From Fulvivirga sp. M361 (lineage in GTDB: Bacteria > Bacteroidota > Bacteroidia > Cytophagales > Cyclobacteriaceae): a DNA stretch of 64,000 bases. The position numbers and the translations under genes are program-made. Location: assembly GCF_007097395.1 (NCBI RefSeq), contig NZ_VKDC01000031.1, forward strand, positions 1 to 64,000, written 5' to 3'. The notes under the pieces are model-generated. The model did no database searches. It saw only the letters and a program-made list of their open reading frames with translations, and was not told the DNA's origin. Below, one piece after another: positions 8,143 through 15,610 of this stretch (within the stretch, counting starts at the first letter, position 1; every line of letters starts with the position of its first letter).

Positions 8143-8160
8143 ATACCCAAGGTTGGGTAT
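8143..8160. promoter_or_regulatory. Palindromic operator, copy 2
   Basis: Identical 18-base palindrome ATACCCAAGGTTGGGTAT to the one at 3786-3803, here about 90 bases upstream of the minus-strand start at 8052. Having the same site at both ends of one payload argues for common control of its two convergent operons. Confidence 0.6.
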
Positions 8161-8224
8161 TTATTCATGGGTAAAGATGGCTTGTGCTGTGAGTCAAAGT
8201 AAAGAGTTCAGTTAATTTCATTGT

Positions 8225-8412
8225 GTTATGTTAAATGGCTTAGGAGCTTTTTGCAGGGTTATTTTTTTCTAACCCGGAGAAAAGCCGGGGGTGGGTATAA
8301 AGTTTTTGGAGCCGAGGAATTCTACCAACGGGAGGGAAGGGCTGGAACACTCTTTTGGCATTTTTGGATTGTGTGGTGGGTTAGAGAGAATGGCAAATGG
8401 GTGTGGGAATAT
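8225..8412 (+). repeat. Array module C, copy 2
   Basis: Left edge GTTATGTTAAATGG and right edge GGGTGTGGGAATATTA. It contains the AGGGTTA...TAACCCGGAGAAAAGCC hairpin block and ACTCTTTTGGCATTTTTGGA. The frame of the following gene reads open through it (81 codons), but that part is module DNA and not protein-like. Confidence 0.75.
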
Positions 8413-8463
8413 TACGTAATCCTTATTAGTTTTATAAAGTCTAGTAAGAGCATCAAATCGAGT

Positions 8464-9333
8464 ATGGGAATTCACAATATTCCAGATTTATATAGAAGTG
8501 ATGATATAATTTATCATTACACTAATACTAAGGTTGCCTTATTGCACATTCTGCCAGATAAGACGCTTCGGTTAAGTCCTCGAAATACATCAAATGACCC
8601 AATTGAGAATACGGGCTTATTTTATTCTTTCTCGGGTGGAAAGGATGTTGATGGCACTGTATATGAATCTGTCGCATATGAGATTAAAAATGAAGTGAAA
8701 AGTGAAGTGGATAGAGCCAAGCAGCTTTGTCTATGCAAAAATCATAAAATGGAGAATGAACAAGGTATCAGATATCTTCCATTTGAAAAGTACGGATTTG
8801 CAAAACCTAGAATGTGGGATCAATATGGTGATCATTACCAAGGCGTGTGTTTGGCATTATCAAAGACCGAATTGATTAAATATGCAGACTCTAAGTCTAT
8901 TATGCCTAGGGACATTGAATATATTACCTATAATGATTTTGAAACTAGGCATCGTTCACTTGACATCACTAGATTAAAATCCATCGGTCGTGACGCTTAT
9001 CAAAATGAATATGCTGAATTTATAAGAACTAGACTTTGTCAAAAACACAAAGATTATGTAGGAGAAAATGAATTTAGATTCATCTCCTTTGCTAAAGGCT
9101 CTTATGAATATATCAATATTCAGAATGCACTAAAAGGCGTTATTATGACAGATTTGGGCTTGAATCGAAAACTATTTCATGCTATGCAAGATGAACTTAG
9201 TCCATATGAAGATGTCCATTTCAGTATTATGTCTTTCTCTGAGTCAGGTGTTTCAATTAAAGATACAATCAATCATTTTGAACCAAGTGAGTCTGTAAAG
9301 AAAGTCTTTGAAGAATTGCAACGTAACAATTAG
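8464..9333 (+). CDS. DUF2971 family protein
   Basis: 289 residues. The N-terminal IIYHYTNTKVALLHIL, the central PRMWDQYGDHYQGVCLALSK and the later GENEFRFISF match the DUF2971 pattern (YHYT..., R-W-Y-D-G-C-L and E-E-R blocks). The biochemical activity is not established. The family turns up often in accessory and defence regions. I start at ATG 8464 (MGIHNIPDLY) because the 81 upstream codons lie in module C2. First gene of the payload between C2 and D2, followed by a divergent XRE regulator and a SymE-like toxin locus. Confidence 0.75.
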   Translation: MGIHNIPDLYRSDDIIYHYTNTKVALLHILPDKTLRLSPRNTSNDPIENTGLFYSFSGGKDVDGTVYESVAYEIKNEVKSEVDRAKQLCLCKNHKMENEQGIRYLPFEKYGFAKPRMWDQYGDHYQGVCLALSKTELIKYADSKSIMPRDIEYITYNDFETRHRSLDITRLKSIGRDAYQNEYAEFIRTRLCQKHKDYVGENEFRFISFAKGSYEYINIQNALKGVIMTDLGLNRKLFHAMQDELSPYEDVHFSIMSFSESGVSIKDTINHFEPSESVKKVFEELQRNN

Positions 9334-9401
9334 AATCCCAATATTATACACTGATGGGGTGTGATAAGTTACCTATCAAAACGCTACGCTCTATCAGGAA
9401 C

Positions 9402-9608
9402 CTAACCTCCCGTACTCACCAACAACTCCCTGATATCCACCTCTAAAATCTCCGCCATTCGCCTCAAATCCTTCAAATGAGGCTGAGACTTATTATTGCA
9501 AATAGCGGTCATTGCAGTGGTGCTAATGCCCATCTGCTCGGCTAACCATTTCTGCGATTTCCCTTGAATGACGAGTACTTCCTTAACTCTGTTGATTCGA
9601 TCTTCCAT
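9402..9608 (-). CDS. XRE-family HTH transcriptional regulator
   Basis: 68 residues, essentially one helix-turn-helix domain: MEDRINRVKEVL, then KSQKWLAEQMGISTTAMTAI and the recognition-helix region NNKSQPHLKDLRRMAEILEV. A Met nine codons further upstream (9635) is possible, but the domain starts at 9608. It is transcribed away from the SymE-like locus, whose promoter lies about 110-140 bases off, so it may repress itself and that locus. Cro/C1-type DNA-binding is established for the family. Its target here is inferred. Confidence 0.8.
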   Translation of the reverse strand: MEDRINRVKEVLVIQGKSQKWLAEQMGISTTAMTAICNNKSQPHLKDLRRMAEILEVDIRELLVSTGG

Positions 9609-9716
9609 AACGCTATAATACCCGAAAATAGGCATTAAAATGATTGAAAACGCAAGTTTGACTTAGATATTCATAAGCTGTACTTACGTTTATATAAGAA
9701 ATAATTTAATTTTCTC

Positions 9717-9746
9717 TTGACTTTATTGAAGTTGAACTTATCTTTG
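9717..9746 (+). promoter_or_regulatory. Promoter of the SymE-like locus
   Basis: TTG at 9717-9719, 19-base spacer, then TATCTTTG at 9739-9746. This is an exact match to the Bacteroidota -33/-7 pattern TTG-N19-TAnnTTTG. Transcription would start near 9753, leaving a ~25-base leader before ATG 9778. Confidence 0.6.
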
Positions 9747-9777
9747 TATAAGATTTACTTCCATAAACAAATTTACT

Positions 9778-9900
9778 ATGCCAAAGTCAATAACACTACC
9801 AGCTCACCACCAAGTCAATCAAAAAATGGTGGAAAGGCTATCCAATTTCATCACAGCACTCGAAAAAGAACTAAAAGAAAATATCGAACCTCTAAATTGA
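9778..9900 (+). CDS. 40-residue ORF preceding the SymE-like toxin
   Basis: A short ORF encoding MPKSITLPAHHQVNQKMVER plus 20 further residues. It begins 25 bases after the predicted transcription start and stops 5 bases before the SymE-like start codon, in a different frame. The peptide is amphipathic (SNFITALEKELKE). It could be a leader peptide coupling translation to the toxin gene, or a small antidote. No homologue recognised, and the spacing and strong promoter are the only support. Confidence 0.45.
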   Translation: MPKSITLPAHHQVNQKMVERLSNFITALEKELKENIEPLN

Positions 9901-9905
9901 AAGTT

Positions 9906-10118
9906 ATGCCCGCACCCAAAAAACAATCAAATAGAAGACCGGAAATCCGAAGTTTGAAAATCCAACCCAAAAGAAGGATTAACAAGTACAGTGAAATAGA
10001 CGTACCGGAGATCAAACTCTGTGGTAGCTGGTTGGAGAAATTAGGTTTTGTTTATGGTCAAAGAGTACTAATCACAACGATGGATCGACTGTTAGTTATT
10101 CGGTTAGAGGAAGAATAG
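9906..10118 (+). CDS. SymE-like type I toxin
   Basis: 70 residues. The C-terminal half (VPEIKLCGSWLEKLGFVYGQ, then RVLITTMDRLLVI) is a clear SymE-toxin domain of the VPEIRLSGKWLExxGF-xxGxxV type, an AbrB-like fold. E. coli SymE is SOS-induced, is held down by antisense RNA and compacts the nucleoid. The start at ATG 9906 is favoured because the longer frame back to TTG 9717 begins in the -33 box. Partner RNA not identified. The basic N-terminus (PAPKKQSNRRPEIRSLKIQPKRR) fits nucleic-acid binding. Confidence 0.75.
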   Translation: MPAPKKQSNRRPEIRSLKIQPKRRINKYSEIDVPEIKLCGSWLEKLGFVYGQRVLITTMDRLLVIRLEEE

Positions 10119-10163
10119 AATGTAAAGTATCAAATTTCTAATTTTAGAGGAAAGACCTAGCAG

Positions 10164-10601
10164 ATGTCAGATATAAGGAAACCAGTTAAACAATTTGTTG
10201 AGCAGGAACTAACCAAAGCCAGTTTGGAGGTTTTTAGCAGTGAAAGAGAGAGTAGGGGAGTTGACTTCATTGCAAAGACTCCCTCTAGAAAATACCACGA
10301 ACTCTTTTTACAACCTATCAATCTGGACTTTACCAGAAGTGTTAAAATACCGAAAGGTGATTTAGGTGAACCAAAAGACAACCTTTGGATTGCGCTGGTA
10401 TTTGTTATGAAAGAGATCGAGCCTGTTCTGCATCTTATTCCTTCGAAGGTTCTGGAAAACCCTGATAACTACATTTTCTTCAATCATGAGCAAGATGAAC
10501 GGTTTAGCCACCTTTCGAATTGGGAAATTAAAGTATTCCAGAAAAGTATAGGTGAACTCAGTAAGTATTCGCTAACTAACATGGCCTCAAGGCTTGATTA
10601 A
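10164..10601 (+). CDS. Nuclease-like accessory protein
   Basis: 145 residues. The segment RGVDFIAKTPSRKYHELFLQ (D34, E46, Q50) has the spacing of a PD-(D/E)xK-type core (D...ExxxQ) as seen in DUF4365-like and restriction-like proteins. The rest has no match I recognise. The C-terminal LSNWEIKVFQKSIGELSKYS is duplicated in the relic at 6534-6689, so this family has been in the array more than once. It starts 45 bases after the SymE-like gene, on the same strand. Module D2 begins immediately after its stop. Nuclease activity is inference. Confidence 0.55.
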   Translation: MSDIRKPVKQFVEQELTKASLEVFSSERESRGVDFIAKTPSRKYHELFLQPINLDFTRSVKIPKGDLGEPKDNLWIALVFVMKEIEPVLHLIPSKVLENPDNYIFFNHEQDERFSHLSNWEIKVFQKSIGELSKYSLTNMASRLD

Positions 10602-11002
10602 GGTATGACCAAAAAAATCCCTCATGAAAGAGGGAGAGAAGAAAAGCCTAACTCAAGCCACAAAAAACGAATGCACAGGCGATGATACCAACCATAACGA
10701 ACGCTGTAGCTCACCCTGAACGCCAGCCGCTGACGGAAGAGACCATACACCCAGCCCTGCTTCACTTTGAAACGAAACAGGTACTCATCATCAAATAAGA
10801 AATTTGTATCTGGCATAATGGTAAGAATTAAAGACCCCTAAAAAGGGAGCTGTGAAACACATAACTCATACCAAAGCACACGAATGTGAAAATCCCTGAC
10901 ACCACCCAAAGAGGCACTACGGACACTGAAAGAACAACGCGGATACCGCACCCCAAAACACCACCAACCAAACAAACGAACACGAAACAAATAAGAACTA
11001 TA
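10602..11002 (+). repeat. Array module D, copy 2
   Basis: Starts GGTATGACCAAAAAAATCCC directly after the stop of the nuclease-like gene. Shares with D1 the TCCCTC...GAGGGA hairpin at the left end and the last ~180 bases. The middle (about 10640-10810) differs from D1. Runs straight into A4. Confidence 0.75.
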
Positions 11003-11257
11003 CATAATACATAAAGAGTAAAGTGACACCCCGGCAACCGCACCAGGGAAAGCCGAATCACCCGGATGGACTGAGGCAAATGCAAGGGGCCAAGCCGGTT
11101 TACGGTGCGGTGGCAGGAGGGAAGCTAAAAAGGCCTGGATTCATTTCACCCTTGTATTTATTCGGAATGTGTATGATTTCCAAAGGCCCTCATGAACCTC
11201 GTTCCTCGGTTTCCCGAACCAACAACCGGAACTTTGCTTTGACCTGTGTGTGGGAAT
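11003..11257 (+). repeat. Array module A, copy 4 (interrupted)
   Basis: Matches A2/A3 except for a ~52-base insertion after CCCTTGTATTT (TTCGGAATGTGTATGATTTC... to ...CTCGTTCCTCGG). The insertion separates the promoter-like TTG from GAACTTTG. The gene beyond its GTGTGTGGGAAT edge is on the opposite strand. Confidence 0.85.
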
Positions 11258-11307
11258 TAATATTATCCTCTAAATACCACTTTCGAGAAAATGAAGAGCA
11301 ATTCACC

Positions 11308-11943
11308 TTATTTTTTTATTGGGCAATCCATATAGATAAGTCCATCCAAAAAACGGTTAATGATGGTTAGAAATTCATACAAAAAATCTTTGCTGGAAAT
11401 ATGGAAATAGGCAAAACCATAGTACTCTGTAAATTGTATTTTGGGCAGAGAATATATTTTGTCAAATATTTCTTTCTCGGATTTTAGATCCACTTTATTA
11501 GTATGATCATGTACAATTTTATGCCTAAGAAATGAGTAATTCAGAATTTTTTTCCAGTCACTTTGAAGATGTCTAAAGTCAATTTGATCATTCTTGCACA
11601 AATAGTTTTTATACTTTTGAATATTTCCCTTTCCCTGATTGGGGTTAAGAAGCTGGCATAGAAGACGCATTTTTGTTTCTAAATATGTGAATGACGATAT
11701 GAAAACAGCGTTATTCATTATTTCCATAGCTGAATTTTTAGCAGCATATTCAAAAGGATCACCCAAATGATGATATTCTTCATCGCCATCATCAAAAATT
11801 ACCTTGGCACTAGGAGCTTCTTTAATTTCAACTTTGAAATCATATACATGCTGTATAATCATTGAAATGGCTTCAGAATCAATTGAGATTTTTGATATGT
11901 CCTGAATATCCCATTCCTTAAATCGTATTTTTCTCAATCCCAT
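11308..11943 (-). CDS. HEPN-like protein (array payload)
   Basis: 211 residues, mostly helical in its C-terminal two thirds. R140-HKIV-H145 (FLRHKIVHDHTNK) is an Rx4-6H motif of the kind that forms the active site of HEPN RNases. Upstream, AVFISSFTYLETKMRLLCQL resembles a HEPN packing helix. No partner MNT-type antitoxin is adjacent. It is the only gene between A4 and B3 and is transcribed towards A4. RNase function is inferred from the motif. It could equally be an inactive HEPN scaffold. Confidence 0.6.
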   Translation of the reverse strand: MGLRKIRFKEWDIQDISKISIDSEAISMIIQHVYDFKVEIKEAPSAKVIFDDGDEEYHHLGDPFEYAAKNSAMEIMNNAVFISSFTYLETKMRLLCQLLNPNQGKGNIQKYKNYLCKNDQIDFRHLQSDWKKILNYSFLRHKIVHDHTNKVDLKSEKEIFDKIYSLPKIQFTEYYGFAYFHISSKDFLYEFLTIINRFLDGLIYMDCPIKK

Positions 11944-12005
11944 TCATAAATTTTATTTCGCGAAATTAACTATTATTAATATAGACAGTTGTATTGAGTG
12001 ATTTT

Positions 12006-12585
12006 AACATTATGTTAAATAGCACCCCACGAGCGTAGGCCCGCCAAAATACCGGGCGTGGGGAGGCATGCGGGTAGATAGTGATTATTTTGGCTAGGGT
12101 TTTTGAATACTTTTGGGCCAATGCCAAAAGTATTTGCCTGCCCGGCACGAGGGCACTGCAGCCTGTCCCGGACGCGATCCGGGAAACACGATTAAAAGAT
12201 GGCCAACCAGTGAGCATTTCATTACCGTTCAGCAAAGCGACTCAACAGATCCCGGATATCCGCTACGCTACTTCCGGGATGACGTTTTGGACGTTTTGAA
12301 AGTAAGATTATGCTTAGAAGAATAAAGCACAGGCAACAAGTGTTTTAGCGACAAATCGTAAGCCCTGAGAATCGTGTATTTCGAATCAACCCGCACAATC
12401 GATCGTACAGAATACGGAAAAATAGAACGCCAGGGATTTGACGATAAATCTCTTGTTTCAGGGTTCGGCCATTCACGCCTTAGCGTGACAAAGCGCGTTG
12501 GGAAAAACTTTATATAGCCGTATGGTCAGGGCAAGCTGTGGGGTAAGCCTAGCGCGCTGGCCAGGCGGCTATTTAATATAACAAC
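12006..12585 (+). repeat. Array module B, copy 3
   Basis: Left edge AACATTATGTTAAATAG (preceded by TT, making a 15-base near-palindrome), right edge CTATTTAATATAACAAC. Inner stem 12106-12116 with 12124-12134. It carries an extra GC-rich hairpin (TCCCGGA-CGCGA-TCCGGGA) absent from B1/B2, plus the REP-like ATCCCGG...CCGGGAT hairpin. Right hairpin CACGC-CTTA-GCGTG. Confidence 0.85.
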
Positions 12586-12737
12586 TAATAGCTTTGGCTT
12601 GGGTTGGCATTAATAGTTTAGGGAAGGCCTATTTCATTAATCAGTAGCAATCACATCATTTCTTAGCCTTAACGAGCGCTCTTTTGCCATTATTGGATTG
12701 CAGGGCAGGAGTAAGGGAATGTCAAATGTGTGCGGTT
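12586..12737 (+). repeat. Array module C, decayed copy 3
   Basis: Begins TAATAGCTTTGG right after B3. It retains GGGTTGGCAT, GCTCTTTTGCCATTATTGGA and the right edge AATGTGTGCGG. Much of the left half is replaced. Precedes the HigBA payload. Confidence 0.5.
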
Positions 12738-12747
12738 AATACAGGTA

Positions 12748-13119
12748 TTATCCCATTTTATACTCCTTGACTAAGACATCAAATGACAAACCCAATTTAG
12801 GACCAATTGCTCTTATCACAGGAAGTGTCAGCGGCCTTCGTCTATTTAAAATATTTGAAATAGTCCCTCGGCTTTTCGTTCCAATAAAACTCATTAAGTC
12901 TTTTTGATGTAAATCCATTTCAGCCATTCTAATTTTAATTGCTTCTATCGGATCTGGCGCCTCAATCGGGTAATGTTCAGATTCGTACTTATCAATTAAT
13001 GTAATTAGTATCTCAGCCAAATCATTTTCTGGTGTACCCTTTGGAGCATCAAAAACATTTTCAAGATCTACTAAAGCACGCTTATAATCACTTTCTGTCC
13101 TAATTGGCTTTATGTTCAT
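12748..13119 (-). CDS. higA: HigA-type antitoxin
   Basis: 123 residues. The N-terminus (IRTESDYKRALVDLENVFDA) and the conserved IEAIKIRMAEMDLHQKDLMS followed by an HTH (FIGTKSRGTISNILNRRRPL) match the HigA antitoxin family with an XRE DNA-binding domain (about 61-115). It would neutralise the toxin encoded 2 bases upstream and autoregulate the operon. The toxin-first order is typical of higBA. Payload between C3 and C4, oriented against the module direction. Confidence 0.88.
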   Translation of the reverse strand: MNIKPIRTESDYKRALVDLENVFDAPKGTPENDLAEILITLIDKYESEHYPIEAPDPIEAIKIRMAEMDLHQKDLMSFIGTKSRGTISNILNRRRPLTLPVIRAIGPKLGLSFDVLVKEYKMG

Positions 13120-13121
13120 AA

Positions 13122-13418
13122 TTATATAGTTAAAGCATTAATTCGATCATATTCCGAATGAGTGCCTATGAAACGTATCCAACCCCATTGCATTTCATAG
13201 TTGAATTTGACAATTAATCGGTATTTGTTTCCGCAGATGTTAAAAACTATTCTGTTATCACCCACAACACTGGCATTTTTGTACTGAGCTTTTACTTCGT
13301 TACTATTTTTCCAGTCAGCTTTCATAGCTACTTTGTACCATGTTTTTAGTGTCTCATCACTATCAGGGTGTTTCTCCCAAAACTCTCTTATGATTTTTCT
13401 TGAGACAATGTTTGTCAT
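13122..13418 (-). CDS. higB: HigB-type mRNA interferase toxin
   Basis: 98 residues from ATG 13418 (MTNIVSRKIIREFWEKHPDS); a Met ten codons upstream (13448) is also open. The family pattern REFWEKHPDS, AxWKNSNEVKAQY, NRIVFNICGNKYRL and RFIGTHSEYDRI is complete. HigB toxins of the RelE fold cleave mRNA on the ribosome. The stop lies 2 bases before higA, so the two are co-translated. A stabilising module like this is a usual cargo of integron-type arrays. Confidence 0.88.
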   Translation of the reverse strand: MTNIVSRKIIREFWEKHPDSDETLKTWYKVAMKADWKNSNEVKAQYKNASVVGDNRIVFNICGNKYRLIVKFNYEMQWGWIRFIGTHSEYDRINALTI

Positions 13419-13449
13419 CGAACGTAAAATTAATCCAAATGTTTTCATT

Positions 13450-13876
13450 TTGAAAACATCAGTAGCATTAATTACAATAATTTTTAATTTTCAATCCTAA
13501 AAGCCTATTTAAATAACAGTATTATCCCAACACGAAGTGTTGCATAATGTCCTGCGTTATAGCCTGTCCCGATGTAACGAAGTGGATATCGGGATTACTT
13601 AGCTTCGGGTTGGGCGTTGGTCCTGTCCCGGCCGTAGTGCCGGGGTTTAATAGTTGCGTGGTTGGACTTTCTTCCTTTTTAATCTCCTCTTCCTTCCTTA
13701 ACATACACTGAGCACTCTTTTGACACTCCTAGCTACCAGGAGCCACTGTACCGCAAGTAGGACGTTGGCATTATGGGTGGGAGAGTGGTAAATGTGTGCG
13801 GTTTCTAGGGAGTTTTTTGTGATAACTCAAATGAAAGATGGTGGAAAAGTCAATTGACCGAAATTTAAGATGTGTT
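13450..13876. other. Gene-free stretch with GC-rich hairpins and decayed module C4
   Basis: No credible gene. Hairpins TCCCGAT...ATCGGGA (13567-13594) and CCCGGC...GCCGGG (13627-13644) are REP-like. About 13696-13805 is a decayed C module: CCTTAACATACACTGAGC, then GCACTCTTTTGACACTCC and the right edge GTAAATGTGTGCGG. Confidence 0.5.
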
Positions 13877-14024
13877 GGAAGGAGGGGGGCTAAAAAGGCT
13901 TGGATTCATTTTACCCTTGTATTTATTTCGGAATGTGTATGATTTCCAAAGGCCCTCATGAACCTCGTTCCTCGGTTTCCCGAACCAACAACCGGAACTT
14001 TGCTTTGACCTGTGTGTGGGAATA
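13877..14024 (+). repeat. Array module A, copy 5 (5'-truncated, interrupted)
   Basis: Starts at the GGAGGGGGGCTAAAAAGGCT block, lacking the left ~100 bases. Carries the same ~52-base insertion as A4, then the standard TGTGTGTGGGAATATT edge. The gene that follows lies on the opposite strand. Confidence 0.8.
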
Positions 14025-14037
14025 TTAGATTCAAATG

Positions 14038-14988
14038 TTATTTTAGAATCTCTTTATCGATCATTTTTCTAAAATCTGAAACAGAAATTCCTGAATGATC
14101 TATAATGTATTGACTCAAAGCCAAACGAATTAATTTGTATAAATACCAAATGGCTTCTTCGAGGCTAAAAGATTCACCTAAAATCGAAAGATCTTTTTTG
14201 GATAGAGAGGCTCCATGAACGAGCTTACTTCTAACTCCATACATTTTTTTCACAAATTCAAAAACAAATTCCCTTTCCGCCGGAATATCAATAAACTTGG
14301 CCATTCGAAGAGAAATGCGGTACGAGAGCTCACCTCCTGTATCCCCAAACATGGCTTCAATAGAAATAAATAAATCTATTACTTTATCTTCCAGATTTAA
14401 CCGACTGAAAGAATAATTAAAGCGATTTAGTGCTATATCTAAGGCTTTATCAGCATTATGTTCAGAGAATCTTTTCCATAGTTTTCTAAGTTTAAATGCG
14501 TCCTTCTTAATTAAGTGGTAGGGGTCATGAACGAAGTAATCTTCTCCTGTTTTATAGGTAGTTATGCCAACAGAATTATAATTAGCTGAAGTATCATCGA
14601 ACCAATAGTTTCTAATATTCCAGATGTCAACACAAGCTAATCTCGTTATTCTGAGAAGAGCTAATAAATCATTTCTCAATTTCGAGGAAATACCATGCAT
14701 TACGCTTGGTAGTTCTTGAAAGTTGTGCACAACTATATATTCATATTCAAGCAGTTTCTTTACGAGGAAGTATTCATTTTCAACGTTATGAATCCCATAG
14801 AGATCTTGTCGTTCATTTAAAGATACTTTCTCTATAGTCGTGTTCTCATTTAATTTGATAGTCTGAAGGTCTGAATTAAAGCCAAGTAAAGGATACTTTG
14901 CAATCTTTTTAATGGGTTCGTTTTTCTTATTTCTTAATTTTCGGCTCTTTTCTACTAATGACAAGTACCATTTTTCCGTTTCATCCAT
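14038..14988 (-). CDS. Apea-like HEPN domain protein (array payload)
   Basis: 316 residues. The C-terminal ~120 residues, with VIDLFISIEAMFGDTGGELS, RISLRMAKF and R253-SKLV-H258 (MYGVRSKLVHGASL), are characteristic of the Apea-like HEPN family. Its Rx4-6H motif marks a potential RNase site. The N-terminal ~200 residues, a mixed alpha/beta region with several aromatic positions, I do not recognise. Apea-like HEPN proteins occur in phage-defence contexts, and here that role is only suggested. Sole gene between A5 and B4, transcribed toward A5. No antitoxin candidate is beside it. Confidence 0.7.
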   Translation of the reverse strand: MDETEKWYLSLVEKSRKLRNKKNEPIKKIAKYPLLGFNSDLQTIKLNENTTIEKVSLNERQDLYGIHNVENEYFLVKKLLEYEYIVVHNFQELPSVMHGISSKLRNDLLALLRITRLACVDIWNIRNYWFDDTSANYNSVGITTYKTGEDYFVHDPYHLIKKDAFKLRKLWKRFSEHNADKALDIALNRFNYSFSRLNLEDKVIDLFISIEAMFGDTGGELSYRISLRMAKFIDIPAEREFVFEFVKKMYGVRSKLVHGASLSKKDLSILGESFSLEEAIWYLYKLIRLALSQYIIDHSGISVSDFRKMIDKEILK

Positions 14989-15032
14989 GCCCTAAGTTAA
15001 TTTTTAGAATGGTTAAAATGAATAAGAAGATC

Positions 15033-15610
15033 ACATTATGTTAAATAGAACTCTAATGAGCGTTGGCCCGCCAAAATACCGGGCGTGGGGAGGCTTGCGG
15101 GTAGATAGTGATTATTTTGGCTAGGGTTTTTGAATACTTTTGGGCCAATGCCAAAAGTATTTGCCTGCCCGGCACGAGGGCACTGCAGCCTGTCCCGGAC
15201 GCGATCCGGGAAACACAATTAAAAGACAGCCAACCGGTGAGCACTTCAAAGCCGTTCAGCAAAGCAAGATCCAGTGTTCTAATAAGGAGATTGCTTCTTC
15301 GCTCGCACACTCGCTCATCGCAATAACGCCAAGATTCTGCTTAAAGAATAAAGCGCAGGCAACAAGTGTTTCAGCGGCAAATCATAAGCCCTAAGAATCG
15401 CGTATTTGAAACTTACCCGTACAATCGTACAGGATACTGAAAAATAGAACGCCAGGGATTTGACGATAAATCTCTTGTTTCAGGGTTTGGCCCATCACGC
15501 CACAAGCGTGACAAAGCGCGTTGGGAAAAAACTTTATATAGCCGTAGGGTCAGGGCAAGCTGTGGGGTAAGCCTCGCGCGCTGGCCAGGCGGCTATTTAG
15601 ACATAACAAC
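15033..15610 (+). repeat. Array module B, copy 4
   Basis: Left edge ACATTATGTTAAATAG, right edge CTATTTAGACATAACAAC. Inner stem 15133-15143 with 15151-15161. It has the extra TCCCGGA...TCCGGGA hairpin seen in B3. At the site where B1-B3 carry the CCCGGAT REP-like hairpin it carries an unrelated one (GAGATTGCTTC...GCAATAACG, about 15287-15331). Right hairpin CACGC-CACAA-GCGTG. Confidence 0.85.

Noticed and set aside
8221-8463. N-terminal 81-codon extension of the DUF2971 protein
   Set aside because: It is the read-through of module C2, and the same stretch in C1 lies outside any gene.
9717-9905. Long N-terminal extension of the SymE-like protein from TTG 9717
   Set aside because: The TTG is the -33 box of an excellent promoter and would not be transcribed. 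ATG 9906 fits the family length.
12081-12325. Plus- and minus-strand frames in B3 and B4 (MIILARVFEYFWANAKSICL and similar)
   Set aside because: They cover the hairpin of module B, where base changes are compensatory for pairing and not codon-neutral.
13522-13704. 60-residue minus-strand frame with TTAGTGPTPNP-like sequence
   Set aside because: It lies across REP-like hairpins and has low-complexity composition.
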